Shown here: in pieces, positions 14,153-21,543 of the stretch
How positions within the stretch are numbered: the stretch's first letter is position 1
How the letters are laid out: each line of letters starts with the position of its first letter
Assembly: GCA_017459845.1 (NCBI GenBank)
Contig: JAFUCF010000028.1
Span: 1-33,419 of the forward strand
From: Candidatus Saccharimonadota bacterium
Lineage (GTDB): Bacteria; Patescibacteriota; Saccharimonadia; Saccharimonadales; Saccharimonadaceae
Reading direction: 5' to 3'
Length of the DNA stretch: 33,419 bases
Notes under the pieces: generated by a model
What the model saw: the letters and a program-made list of their open reading frames with translations, nothing else
What the model was told of the DNA's origin: nothing
The model's database searches: none
Made by a program: the position numbers and the translations under genes

Positions 14153-14881
14153 TTAATCCTTTTTGGCTTTCTTGGCTTTGTCGTCTATAGAGATACCGCC
14201 AAAGCCACCAGCGGCATCAATGTAGATGGTATACTTGGCCTTATCGCTGTTGCCCTTGCGGTCGTCTGAAACACCGCCAAAGACGAAGCCAGACCGTGTC
14301 TTGATTTGGACGTTTTCTGGTACTTTAATATCAATCCCACCAAAGAGGCAGAAAGCATTAATGACAGTGTCTTTAGTGAAGATAGCATTTCTAAGGTCTA
14401 GGCCGGCCCCGCCAAATACAGCTACGAGATTAGCGCCAGAGAAATTTTCATTATTGTATACGCGATCACTGCCAGAAAAGACGGCGGTGAGATTTTCCAT
14501 TTCTTTGTTGGCGCTCTCGCCCTTTAAGGTAGCAATTTTCCTCTCTACCTCTTTGTCGCTTTTGGTATGAAAGACGGTTTTAACAATGATGGATAAGCCA
14601 ATGGCTACTAGAACAATGCCAAGAATAACCTTCCAGGCGACGTCATAAGAAAAAACGTCTTGCGCGGCCAAGAGAAAAACAACGCCAGCGGCTAGAAAGG
14701 CGAGGCTAGAGATTTTCTCTTTTTCTGTAAAGATGCTAATAAAACTTGGGACAATGATAAACAATGTCCACCACCCTTTGAAGAAGATATCTATATTAAA
14801 AATGCCAAGAGCGTTGCCGCCGAAAATCACGCCAAGTGCGATAATTGCGAGCCCCCAGATTACAGGTGTAACTTTTTTCAT
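14153..14881 (-). CDS. LiaF-like membrane protein (cell-wall-stress response family)
   Basis: Membrane protein of 242 residues. The first 110 residues form four hydrophobic helices (LiaI/LiaF N-terminal type region, VIWGLAIIALGVIFGGNALG). A linker follows, then a beta-helical C-terminal domain of the LiaF/YvqF kind, with repeated motifs NLTAVFSGSDR, LVAVFGGAGLDLRNA, FCLFGGIDIKVPEN and SGFVFGGVSDD. In Firmicutes, LiaF restrains the LiaRS envelope-stress system; no histidine kinase or regulator gene is adjacent here, so that role is not supported. AAGGAG precedes the ATG by 5 nt, with an extended -10 box upstream. Confidence 0.85.
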   Translation of the reverse strand: MKKVTPVIWGLAIIALGVIFGGNALGIFNIDIFFKGWWTLFIIVPSFISIFTEKEKISSLAFLAAGVVFLLAAQDVFSYDVAWKVILGIVLVAIGLSIIVKTVFHTKSDKEVERKIATLKGESANKEMENLTAVFSGSDRVYNNENFSGANLVAVFGGAGLDLRNAIFTKDTVINAFCLFGGIDIKVPENVQIKTRSGFVFGGVSDDRKGNSDKAKYTIYIDAAGGFGGISIDDKAKKAKKD

Positions 14882-14904
14882 ATAAACTCCTTTTTAATGG
14901 TTTT

Positions 14905-14913
14905 ATTATAACA
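14905..14913 (-). promoter_or_regulatory. Extended -10 promoter of the LiaF-like gene
   Basis: TGTTATAAT on the minus strand. A short leader of about 17 nt contains AAGGAG. Confidence 0.65.
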
Positions 14914-14936
14914 TAGTTGCGTGGTGTAGGTAAGCA

Positions 14937-14990
14937 GATAGAACCATGGTTTGTCCGCTTTGCGGCCAGACCTCTGTTATTTGGAGCTCG
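14937..14990. repeat. 54-bp direct repeat, copy A
   Basis: Matches copy B at 15006-15059 at 51 of 54 positions, with a period of 69 bp. It contains CCATGG, an inverted repeat CCGCTTTGCGG, and ends in GGAGCTCG. Confidence 0.85.
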
Positions 14991-15005
14991 ATAAGAAAAT
15001 TTACG

Positions 15006-15059
15006 GATAGAGCCATGGTCTGTCCGCTTCGCGGCCAGACCTCTGTTATTTGGAGCTCG
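15006..15059. repeat. 54-bp direct repeat, copy B
   Basis: Second copy; the three differences from copy A fall in and near the small hairpin CCGCTTCGCGG. Two copies only, with no evenly sized unique spacers, so not a CRISPR array. Confidence 0.85.
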
Positions 15060-15063
15060 CAGT

Positions 15064-15167
15064 AAGCAGCTTCGCTGCTTCTCGCAGTATTCTGCGAACA
15101 AAAATAAGAGAGCAAGCTCTCTATTTTTATTCTCGAATACTGCTCTGAAGAAACCTTCGGTTTCTTC
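15064..15167. repeat. Nested hairpin cluster downstream of tRNA-Val
   Basis: Five stems are packed together: 15064-15070 with 15074-15080; 15083-15087 with 15092-15096; 15084-15092 with 15135-15143 (GCAGTATTC/GAATACTGC, enclosing the next, alternative to the previous); 15100-15113 with 15116-15128; 15147-15155 with 15159-15167. No gene is visible. Confidence 0.7.
15100..15128 (-). terminator. Likely terminator of tRNA-Val
   Basis: A 13-bp stem with one bulge ends in TTATTTTTG on the minus strand, about 55 nt after the tRNA 3' end. Confidence 0.55.
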
Positions 15168-15183
15168 CTGCTCGCAAATGCCG

Positions 15184-15260
15184 TGGTGGTTCCTACAGGG
15201 CTTGAACCTGTGACCTCACGAATGTGAATCGTGCGCTCTAGCCAACTGAGCTAAGGAACC
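15184..15260 (-). tRNA. tRNA-Val (anticodon CAC), CCA encoded
   Basis: The minus strand folds as a complete tRNA. The acceptor stem GGTTCCT pairs with AGGAACC, then discriminator A and an encoded CCA. The D arm is AGCTCAGTTGGCTAGAGC. The anticodon stem CACGA/TCGTG holds loop TTCACAT, anticodon CAC, reading GTG (valine). The T arm is ACAGGTTCAAGCCCTGT. Its promoter is the palindromic -10 region shared with prfA. Confidence 0.93.
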
Positions 15261-15269
15261 CTAAAAATG

Positions 15270-15285
15270 TGCTATAATTATAGCA
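15270..15285. promoter_or_regulatory. Palindromic bidirectional promoter for prfA (+) and tRNA-Val (-)
   Basis: TGCTATAATTATAGCA is a perfect 16-bp palindrome that gives an extended -10 box (TGCTATAAT) on each strand. On the plus strand it ends 6 nt before the prfA ATG. On the minus strand the start point would be about 10 nt before the mature tRNA. Confidence 0.75.
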
Positions 15286-16328
15286 TGGATTTAAAGAAAT
15301 TTGAAGATGAGAAAGCTGAGATAACGGCGTTTCTGGCGGAGCCGGACGCATATGCCAAGCCGGATTTCGCAGCGAAATCTAGGAGGCTGTCTGAACTAGA
15401 TGACATTTTGGCCACCGCGCGCGAAATTGAAAAAACCAGGCAGGCAATACAAGAGGCAGAGACGCTTTTGTCTGATGCAGAGCTTGGCGAGCTAGCAAGA
15501 GCAGATTTGAACGAGCTTAGCCAAAAGTTGCCTGAGTTGGAAGCTAAACTAGACGAGCTTTTAATCCCGCGGGATCCGCAGGATGATAAGCCGGTGATTA
15601 TTGAAATCCGGGCTGGGGCCGGGGGTGATGAGGCATCGCTTTTTGCGGGCGAGCTTTATCGGATGTACTGCCACTTTGCGGAGGCTCATGGCTTAAAGGT
15701 AGAGCTGGTCTCGCAAAATGAAAATGAAGCCGGCGGGATGAAAGAAGTGATTTTTCGGGTTTCTGGCGATAGGCCGTATGGGCAATTAAAATTTGAAGGT
15801 GGCGTACACCGGGTGCAGCGTGTGCCAGTAACAGAGAGCCAAGGCCGTATCCATACTTCTACCGCTACGGTAGCGGTTTTACCAGAGGCGGAGGAATCGG
15901 AATTAGAGATAAAGCCAGAAGATTTAAGAATTGATATCTACCGCTCTGGTGGGCATGGTGGGCAAGGAGTGAATACGACGGATTCTGCGGTGAGAATTAC
16001 CCACCTCCCAACGGGTATCGTTGTGGCGATGCAGGATGAGCGTTCGCAGCAACAAAACCGTGTGAAAGCGATGAATATTTTGCGCTCGCGGCTTTTAGAA
16101 AAGCAGAAGGAAGAAGAGATGAAATCTGCCTCGGCGGCGCGCAAGTCTTTGATTGGTACTGGGGATAGAAGTGAGAAAATTCGGACGTATAATTTCCCAC
16201 AAGATCGGGTGACGGATCATAGAATTCATTACTCGCGCTCTAATATTGGAGCGGTGATGGACGGAGACATCGAGGATATTATTACAGAACTGATTAAACA
16301 CGAACGCGAGTTAAATACGGCAGAATAA
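15285..16328 (+). CDS. prfA: Peptide chain release factor 1
   Basis: Releases the finished peptide at UAA and UAG. The 347 residues show the RF1 layout: N-terminal coiled-coil domain (1-95), [15 protein letters not shown] near 110-124, and the region [20 protein letters not shown]. Here the usual PAT stop-recognition tripeptide reads PVT (181-183). The catalytic GGQ is at 225-227 in [21 protein letters not shown] chose ATG 15285, six nucleotides after the -10 box; an upstream ATG at 15267 would precede the promoter. prmC, which modifies this GGQ glutamine, starts 3 nt after the stop, so the two form an operon. Confidence 0.97.
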   Translation: MDLKKFEDEKAEITAFLAEPDAYAKPDFAAKSRRLSELDDILATAREIEKTRQAIQEAETLLSDAELGELARADLNELSQKLPELEAKLDELLIPRDPQDDKPVIIEIRAGAGGDEASLFAGELYRMYCHFAEAHGLKVELVSQNENEAGGMKEVIFRVSGDRPYGQLKFEGGVHRVQRVPVTESQGRIHTSTATVAVLPEAEESELEIKPEDLRIDIYRSGGHGGQGVNTTDSAVRITHLPTGIVVAMQDERSQQQNRVKAMNILRSRLLEKQKEEEMKSASAARKSLIGTGDRSEKIRTYNFPQDRVTDHRIHYSRSNIGAVMDGDIEDIITELIKHERELNTAE

Positions 16329-16331
16329 TTT

Positions 16332-16994
16332 ATGAGTAAAAATATCCCAAAGGCTTATGAACTGGGCTATCAGGATTTTTACGGGCGGGATTTTAAAGTT
16401 TCACCAGATGTCTTGATACCCCGCCCCGAGACCGAGCAACTGATTGATGATGTATTGAGATTATCAGGTAAGGCAATTTTGCCAGGCGTGAGGGCTACGA
16501 AAAGAGTACTTAAAGAGCATCCTTTAATAATAGACGTGGGGACAGGTTCTGGTTGCATAGCAATTACTCTGTCGTTGGAACTTTTAGAAGCTAAAATATT
16601 AGCGTGCGATATTTCTGATAAAGCATTAAAAATTGCAGAGGAAAACAATCAAAAACTTGCTGGTAGGGTAGTATTTTTTAAGTCTGATTTACTAGAAAAC
16701 TACCATGGTGCTGAACCAGACGTGGTAGTAGCGAACTTACCATACGTTGATAAAAAATGGGAATGGTTAGACAGAGAGGCTCTTGCGGCAGAGCCAGAAC
16801 TGGCGCTTTATGCGGAAGAAAATGGGCTAGCGCTAATTAAAAAAATACTAAGCCAAATATATGAACGCGGGTGGAAATCTTACGTAATTTTAGAGATGGA
16901 CACTTCTGAACAAGATGAGATAATAAGCTATGCAAAAGGTCTAGGCTTTAGCCATAAAAGGACGGATGGATTTGTCGTGGAACTAAAAAAGTAG
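16332..16994 (+). CDS. prmC: Release-factor glutamine methyltransferase, shortened form
   Basis: Methylates the GGQ glutamine of release factors using S-adenosylmethionine. The 220 residues begin near the end of the usual N-terminal domain: FYGRDFKVSPDVLIPRPETE (16-35) is the conserved linker. Then comes motif I DVGTGSGCIAI (68-78), motif II ACDISDKAL, and the substrate motif as NLPY (135-138) in place of the usual NPPY. Normal family length is about 280 residues, so most of the N-terminal helical domain that contacts the release factor is missing. The 3-nt gap from prfA shows cotranscription and supports the assignment. Base composition is more A+T-rich than prfA. Confidence 0.9.
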   Translation: MSKNIPKAYELGYQDFYGRDFKVSPDVLIPRPETEQLIDDVLRLSGKAILPGVRATKRVLKEHPLIIDVGTGSGCIAITLSLELLEAKILACDISDKALKIAEENNQKLAGRVVFFKSDLLENYHGAEPDVVVANLPYVDKKWEWLDREALAAEPELALYAEENGLALIKKILSQIYERGWKSYVILEMDTSEQDEIISYAKGLGFSHKRTDGFVVELKK

Positions 16995-17016
16995 CCCGCC
17001 AAGCGGGCTATTTTTT
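16992..17016. terminator. Bidirectional terminator between prmC and htrA
   Basis: Stem TAGCCCGC with GCGGGCTA, loop CAA, T6 on the plus strand and T6 on the minus strand. It overlaps the htrA stop codon. Confidence 0.85.
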
Positions 17017-18235
17017 ATTTCTTGGTGGAGGTTGGGTAGGCCTCAAGTTGGACGTTTAGGTTTAATTCCCCGCCATTTCTTAAAATATGAAGTTGGATGG
17101 TATCACCTACGGCGTATTCACCAATTAAGGCAACGAGGCTGCCGGATTTGCCGATTTCTACGCCGTTAACGGCGGTGATGATGTCGCCAGATTTAACACC
17201 AGCCTTGTCGGCAGGAGAATTTTTGACGACGGCAGAGATGGACGAATCGTCACTATAAACGTAACAACCAGATTTAGATGAGAGATTGTAGGTATCGGCC
17301 ATATCTGGAGTGATGCTTGGGCAATATAATCCAACATATGCACGCTCTGCTACGCCATTACTAATGATGCGCTTTAGCATACCTTTGACGGTGGAAATAG
17401 GAATAGCAAAGCCAATGTTGTTGGCTGCGGTGGTGGCGACGTTTAAGCCGATGACTTGACCGGCGGCATTAACGAGCGGGCCACCAGAGTTACCGCTATT
17501 GATGGCGGCATCGGTCTGGATTAAATCGGTTAATCTCTCGTAGGCAGAGCCGGTAGAATCGGATGCTACAATTGAACGGTTAAGGCCGGAAATAATACCT
17601 TCTGTAACGGTATTTTGGAACTGACCTAGAGCGTTGCCGATAGCAATTACCTGTTGGCCAACGTTGACGGTTTTAGAATCGCCAAGTGTGACAGCCGGTA
17701 AGTTAGAAACATTCTCGATTTTAATAAAGGCAACATCGTTGATTGGATCTGCGCCGACGACCTTGACGTTTTCAAAAGTGGTACCATCATCCAAGATAAC
17801 GTTTACCTTGTTAGCGCCATCTATGACGTGCTTATTAGTAAGAACGTAGCCATCTGCTGTGACTATCATGCCGGTGCCAGCGGCAGTACTAGTAGAACTT
17901 TGGCCAAGCCAACTTAAGGTGCGTGTCTCGGTAGTGATAGATACTACACTCGGAGATACCTTGTTGGCCACATCTGCGATGGAGCCGTCGGTAAAATTGT
18001 TAATAGAGTTGCCATCTGCGGTGGAGCCCCAGGTGATGCGAGCACTGCTATTATTGTAATTGTAAATGGAGAAAGCAAGCGCAAAAACGCTGCAAACCGC
18101 CGTGACACATGCAATGGTAAGCACAATTAAGTGAAAATTATTACTAGTGGCGCTTAAAGTGCGCTTGCCAGAGGCGTTTTCTTTCTTTGGCTTTGCTGCG
18201 ACTTTTTTTGTTGATACTTCATTAGTTTCGTCCAT
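17015..18235 (-). CDS. htrA: HtrA/DegP-type serine protease with PDZ domain
   Basis: Extracytoplasmic protein quality-control protease of 406 residues. A cytoplasmic Lys-rich tail (1-30) and one signal-anchor helix (about 35-57) hold it in the membrane. The trypsin-like domain shows the full triad: His136 in TNKHVID, Asp167 in INDVAFIKI and Ser250 in SGNSGGPLV. One PDZ domain covers about 305-400 (PADKAGVKSGDIITAVNG). This resembles the single-PDZ, membrane-anchored HtrA/DegS group. The start has AGGAGT 6 nt upstream. It follows the orphan membrane protein gene by 15 nt and is probably cotranscribed with it. Confidence 0.95.
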   Translation of the reverse strand: MDETNEVSTKKVAAKPKKENASGKRTLSATSNNFHLIVLTIACVTAVCSVFALAFSIYNYNNSSARITWGSTADGNSINNFTDGSIADVANKVSPSVVSITTETRTLSWLGQSSTSTAAGTGMIVTADGYVLTNKHVIDGANKVNVILDDGTTFENVKVVGADPINDVAFIKIENVSNLPAVTLGDSKTVNVGQQVIAIGNALGQFQNTVTEGIISGLNRSIVASDSTGSAYERLTDLIQTDAAINSGNSGGPLVNAAGQVIGLNVATTAANNIGFAIPISTVKGMLKRIISNGVAERAYVGLYCPSITPDMADTYNLSSKSGCYVYSDDSSISAVVKNSPADKAGVKSGDIITAVNGVEIGKSGSLVALIGEYAVGDTIQLHILRNGGELNLNVQLEAYPTSTKK

Positions 18236-18250
18236 ATATTACTCCTTTCT

Positions 18251-19048
18251 TTATAAATGAAACTTTGGATCGCTGAAAAATACTATTATTACAAAAATAA
18301 TTAGTAAACTAAAGGTGGTAGGGGCGATAATCTCATTTTTCTTGAGTTCGCCAGCATTTTTGATGAGGGATCGATAAACACTAGCAAATGCGAAAGCAAA
18401 AACGGTGAGCACAATGGCAAGTTGCGGGATGACGATGCCGGTAGGAGTCTCAAGATTGTTCCCGATTTCGTAAACTTTGAGCCACGAGTGAAAAACCCAG
18501 GCGATTTCTGCACAAATAAGACCGCAAGTAAAAGTGACGAGGCCGAAATTATTGTCATCCGTTTGGACGAGGACGTGGCGGGCGGCAGCCCAGCCAATAA
18601 ATAAAGTAGCAAGCACTAGGACACTAGAATCATAAGTAGCGGAGAGTAATACGGCGGCAGTAGTACCAAAGAATACGGCGGTAAGAGCTTGAGCGATAGT
18701 AGCACGCTCGGTAGAGCGCGGCTTTAGGACGATGAGCCAGATGGTGTATAGCACGGCTAAAATGTAATCAATAAGCAAAATGGATGTACCGGAACAGTAG
18801 GCAATCAGAACAAAAGAAAAACCCACGATTAAATCTACTAGGCTAGACTTGATGTTGAGCAACCAGTAGCGAGGGCGGACGGCAAAGATGCGCCATTTAG
18901 AGACAATAACTAGTAAAAAGCCAAGGATAAACGAGCCGGTAATGGCGGTAAGAAGAATAGAGCCAACACCAAGTAGGACATTGAGCAATACATGCAGAAT
19001 TGTACTTATGATGTTGCGACTTTTTCTAATGAGAATGTAATCAGCCAT
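18251..19048 (-). CDS. Orphan polytopic membrane protein
   Basis: I do not recognise a family. The 265 residues form about seven hydrophobic helices: about 15-55 (two), 70-110 (two), 122-155 (two), 162-180, 206-228 and 243-262. A conserved-looking cytoplasmic Lys/Arg start (ILIRKSRN) precedes them. No catalytic motif is evident. It lies directly upstream of htrA on the same strand and downstream of lepB, so an envelope role is a reasonable guess only. The start is set by an extended -10 box 9 nt upstream; there is no ribosome site. Confidence 0.8.
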   Translation of the reverse strand: MADYILIRKSRNIISTILHVLLNVLLGVGSILLTAITGSFILGFLLVIVSKWRIFAVRPRYWLLNIKSSLVDLIVGFSFVLIAYCSGTSILLIDYILAVLYTIWLIVLKPRSTERATIAQALTAVFFGTTAAVLLSATYDSSVLVLATLFIGWAAARHVLVQTDDNNFGLVTFTCGLICAEIAWVFHSWLKVYEIGNNLETPTGIVIPQLAIVLTVFAFAFASVYRSLIKNAGELKKNEIIAPTTFSLLIIFVIIVFFSDPKFHL

Positions 19049-19057
19049 ATTGTTTTT

Positions 19058-19066
19058 ATTATATCA
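19058..19066 (-). promoter_or_regulatory. Extended -10 promoter of the orphan membrane protein-htrA unit (leaderless)
   Basis: TGATATAAT on the minus strand, 9 nt before the ATG. Confidence 0.65.
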
Positions 19067-19091
19067 AATTTAGACTTAATTTAAAATAAAA

Positions 19092-19742
19092 TTAGAAGAA
19101 ACGCATGGTGTTAAACGGGAAAAGCCGCAGGAGTACAGGGCCAACAATTCGGCAAAATGGAATAGTGCCAAGGCCGTTGCGCGAATCATAGGAATGAACA
19201 CCCTCGCGATTATCGCCGGAGACGAATAATTCCCCCTCTGGGACGACGGTATCTACCTCGCCAGAAGTGTTAGCTTTTGGGCCATCCGTATCAGATACGC
19301 GAGTTTCAACATCTGGTTGGAAGCCATTGGGATGTTCGTCGTTATAAACGGTGAGAGTGCCATCTTTTACGGTGACACGCTCGCCTGGAAAAGCGATAAC
19401 CCGTTTAATAATATATTGATCATCTACGCCGCTTTGGACGCTACAGGTTAGCGGGCCATCGGCTGGACCGTTGGCAAAGACAATGATTTGCCCGCGAGAT
19501 GGGATATACTCGTTTCCTAGGAAATGTTCCCATGTAACTGGTAAGCGGTTAACAATGACGCGGTCGCTCTGGTGGAGTGTGTTCTCCATAGAGATACCAA
19601 CTACGTTGTATGAACGAAAGACGTAAGCATTAAGACCAAGTGTGCCGACAATGACTGCAACTACAAAAAGCACGAGGCTCAAAATGTCTTTAGCTAAAGG
19701 ATGTTTTTCTAAAATATTAATTTTGAGATTGGAGTTATCCAT
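19092..19742 (-). CDS. lepB: Signal peptidase I
   Basis: Removes signal peptides from exported proteins at the outer face of the membrane. The 216 residues have one anchor helix (about 18-40), the catalytic serine in VVGISMENTL (Ser51), the general-base lysine in YIIKRVIAFPG (Lys113) and the conserved box SGDNREGVHSYDSRNGLG near the C-terminus. The usual SMxPTL motif reads SMENTL. I chose ATG 19742, behind a TACAAT box; the open frame runs back to 19865 inside dus but those 41 residues are not signal-peptidase-like. Likely substrates in this window include the second surface protein. Confidence 0.95.
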   Translation of the reverse strand: MDNSNLKINILEKHPLAKDILSLVLFVVAVIVGTLGLNAYVFRSYNVVGISMENTLHQSDRVIVNRLPVTWEHFLGNEYIPSRGQIIVFANGPADGPLTCSVQSGVDDQYIIKRVIAFPGERVTVKDGTLTVYNDEHPNGFQPDVETRVSDTDGPKANTSGEVDTVVPEGELFVSGDNREGVHSYDSRNGLGTIPFCRIVGPVLLRLFPFNTMRFF

Positions 19743-19749
19743 AACAATT

Positions 19750-19758
19750 ATTGTACCA
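19750..19758 (-). promoter_or_regulatory. Extended -10 promoter of lepB (leaderless)
   Basis: TGGTACAAT on the minus strand, 7 nt before the chosen ATG, between lepB and dus. Confidence 0.55.
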
Positions 19759-19770
19759 TAGTTTACGAAA

Positions 19771-20706
19771 TTACGCGAAATAAGTTTGGATAATCTCGCG
19801 GAGTTCACTGGTAGATTTGGCGCCCATGAGGGTGTTTCTGAGCTCCGCCGAACCAGGTTGCCCATGGAAGTAAACCTTGAAGAAGTGTTTCAAAGTTTCG
19901 TAAGGCAAGCGACTAGATTTATCGTAGAGAGACAAATGATATAAGAATAAACCTTTAAGCTCGCCCGTGGTTGGCTCGTGGTTGGTAAAGCAGTATGGAT
20001 TATCAAAAACTCCGCGCCCAATCATGAAGCCGTCTACACCGGGATATTTAGCTTTGAGCTCTTGGGCGTGGGCCTTATTTTTGATATCGCCATTGATAAT
20101 TAATTTGGTACCTGGCGCGATTTCATCGCGGAGTTTGATTATTTCTGGGATAAGCTCATAATGGGCGGGGACTTTACTCATTTCTTTGCGCGTTCTAAGG
20201 TGCACGGTGAGCGCGGCTAGATTTTGTTCTAGCAAAATAGATAGCCAGGTTTGATATTCTTCTAGATAAGTAAAACCTAGGCGGGTTTTAACAGACACGG
20301 GGAGGCTAGTATTATCCTTGGCGCGTTTAATACATTCTACGGCGAGCTCTGGAGTTTTTATCATGGCGGCGCCGCCACCGGCTTTGTTGACATGCTTGTC
20401 TGGGCAGCCCATGTTGATATCTAGGCCGTCAAAACCAAGCCCTTCTAGGGCGCTAGCCGTTTTGGCAAAATGCTCTGGGTTCTTCCCCCAAATTTGAGCC
20501 ACGATAGGGTTTTCGCCTGGGCCGATTTCTAAACGCTCTAAAGCGTTATCGCGCCCCTTTTCTGAGGCATAGCTGGAGACGTTGGTAAACTCTGTAAAAA
20601 ATACATCGGGCCGGCCGGCTTTTAAGATGACTTGGCGAAAAACTAAATCCGTCACGCTCTCCATTGGCGCAAGGATTAAAAACGGGCTTTTTAACTCATT
20701 CCACAT
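19771..20706 (-). CDS. dus: tRNA-dihydrouridine synthase
   Basis: Flavoenzyme that reduces specific uridines in tRNA D loops. The 311 residues form an FMN-binding TIM barrel and a helical C-terminal domain. Visible motifs are LAPMESVTDLVFR (FMN site, 12-24), FTEF (37-40) and the catalytic loop GLDINMGCPDKHVNKAGGGA with Cys101. SVKTRLG and the phosphate-binding IIGR-like segment (MIGRGVFDNPY) come later. Which uridine it modifies cannot be told from sequence alone. It is divergent from gpsA with only 36 bp between the start codons. Confidence 0.96.
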   Translation of the reverse strand: MWNELKSPFLILAPMESVTDLVFRQVILKAGRPDVFFTEFTNVSSYASEKGRDNALERLEIGPGENPIVAQIWGKNPEHFAKTASALEGLGFDGLDINMGCPDKHVNKAGGGAAMIKTPELAVECIKRAKDNTSLPVSVKTRLGFTYLEEYQTWLSILLEQNLAALTVHLRTRKEMSKVPAHYELIPEIIKLRDEIAPGTKLIINGDIKNKAHAQELKAKYPGVDGFMIGRGVFDNPYCFTNHEPTTGELKGLFLYHLSLYDKSSRLPYETLKHFFKVYFHGQPGSAELRNTLMGAKSTSELREIIQTYFA

Positions 20707-20713
20707 GTAGAAT

Positions 20714-20722
20714 ATTATATCA
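20714..20722 (-). promoter_or_regulatory. Extended -10 promoter of dus (leaderless)
   Basis: TGATATAAT on the minus strand, 7 nt before the dus ATG. Confidence 0.7.
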
Positions 20723-20727
20723 TGCGG

Positions 20728-20736
20728 TGGTATAAT
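20728..20736 (+). promoter_or_regulatory. Extended -10 promoter of gpsA (leaderless)
   Basis: TGGTATAAT, 6 nt before ATG 20743. The dus -10 box lies within the space where a gpsA -35 spacer would be. Confidence 0.7.
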
Positions 20737-20742
20737 TATCCT

Positions 20743-21543
20743 ATGAATGTTACGTTTTTGGGAGCGGGTTTATATGGCGAGGCTTTGGCTAAGTTAGTTG
20801 AGATTAATGACCATGAAGTAAAGTTTTATGATCCGTATAGATTTCCGGAGATAGAGCTAAAAGATGCTGTGCGGGATGCTGATGCACTAGTTTATGTGGC
20901 GCCTGCACACGCCTACTCGGATATTTTGCCGGGGTTGCCTAAGGATAAGCCTTTGATACTGGCGAGCAAGGGGTTTGTTTCAATGCAGCCGTTTAAAGAG
21001 TTCACCGATTTTTCTGTTTTGGGCGGGGCCGCTTTTGCAGAAGATATTATGACCGGTAAGCCGCAGATTGGGCCGGTAATTAGGCTAACGGCTTCTTCAG
21101 AATTATCTGAGCAGCTCTTTACGACGGATTTTGTTTGGGTGGAATATACAGAAGATACTAAGGGTATAATGCTTTGTGGCGCGTTAAAAAATGTTTATGC
21201 GATTGGGGCGGGGATTTATTTAGAGGTTAATAACCCAGAGCCGTATTTTAAGCAGGCTTTTGATGAAATGCGAGATATTATAGAGCTAAACGGATGCAAA
21301 AGAGAGACAGCCACGCTTTCTTGCGGGCTACCGGATTTGATTATGTCTAGTAGCTCGGATGGGCGCAATTTTCGTTTTGGGGATGAAATTCGCAACTTCC
21401 CAAATAGTAAATTAGAGCCCGTGGGTACGGTAGAGGGCGTAACGGTAATTCAGTCGCTGGCGGATTTCCCAGATTTTAAGGTGCCAAGCTCGGCCAAGCT
21501 TTTTAAAGAAATTGTGAAAGGAGTAATAAATGCCACCCAATAA
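20743..21543 (+). CDS. gpsA: NAD(P)-dependent glycerol-3-phosphate dehydrogenase
   Basis: Makes sn-glycerol-3-phosphate from dihydroxyacetone phosphate for phospholipid synthesis. The 266 residues show the Rossmann motif FLGAGLYG (5-12) and the catalytic-lysine segment GALKNVYAIGAG. The C-terminal helical domain ends early: typical bacterial enzymes are about 330 residues, so this is a reduced form. The start at 20743 follows the -10 box by 6 nt; the open frame from 20722 would begin upstream of it. The last 14 nt overlap the helicase gene, whose ribosome site lies inside gpsA, so translation is probably coupled. Confidence 0.92.
   Translation: MNVTFLGAGLYGEALAKLVEINDHEVKFYDPYRFPEIELKDAVRDADALVYVAPAHAYSDILPGLPKDKPLILASKGFVSMQPFKEFTDFSVLGGAAFAEDIMTGKPQIGPVIRLTASSELSEQLFTTDFVWVEYTEDTKGIMLCGALKNVYAIGAGIYLEVNNPEPYFKQAFDEMRDIIELNGCKRETATLSCGLPDLIMSSSSDGRNFRFGDEIRNFPNSKLEPVGTVEGVTVIQSLADFPDFKVPSSAKLFKEIVKGVINATQ

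Noticed and set aside
14937-15059. Possible CRISPR array
   Set aside because: Only two copies, 54 bp long with a 15-bp spacer, and no cas genes in the window.
14796-15101. Reverse-strand open frame with an internal peptide repeat
   Set aside because: The peptide repeat is only the translation of the 54-bp DNA repeat, and the frame overlaps the LiaF-like gene and its promoter.
15184-15260. tRNA read first as tRNA-His
   Set aside because: The 7-nt loop TTCACAT places CAC, not GTG, at the anticodon positions, which is valine.
15285-16328. Recoded UGA stop codon, as in some other CPR lineages
   Set aside because: All genes read through normally with the standard code and the conserved regions contain no in-frame UGA.
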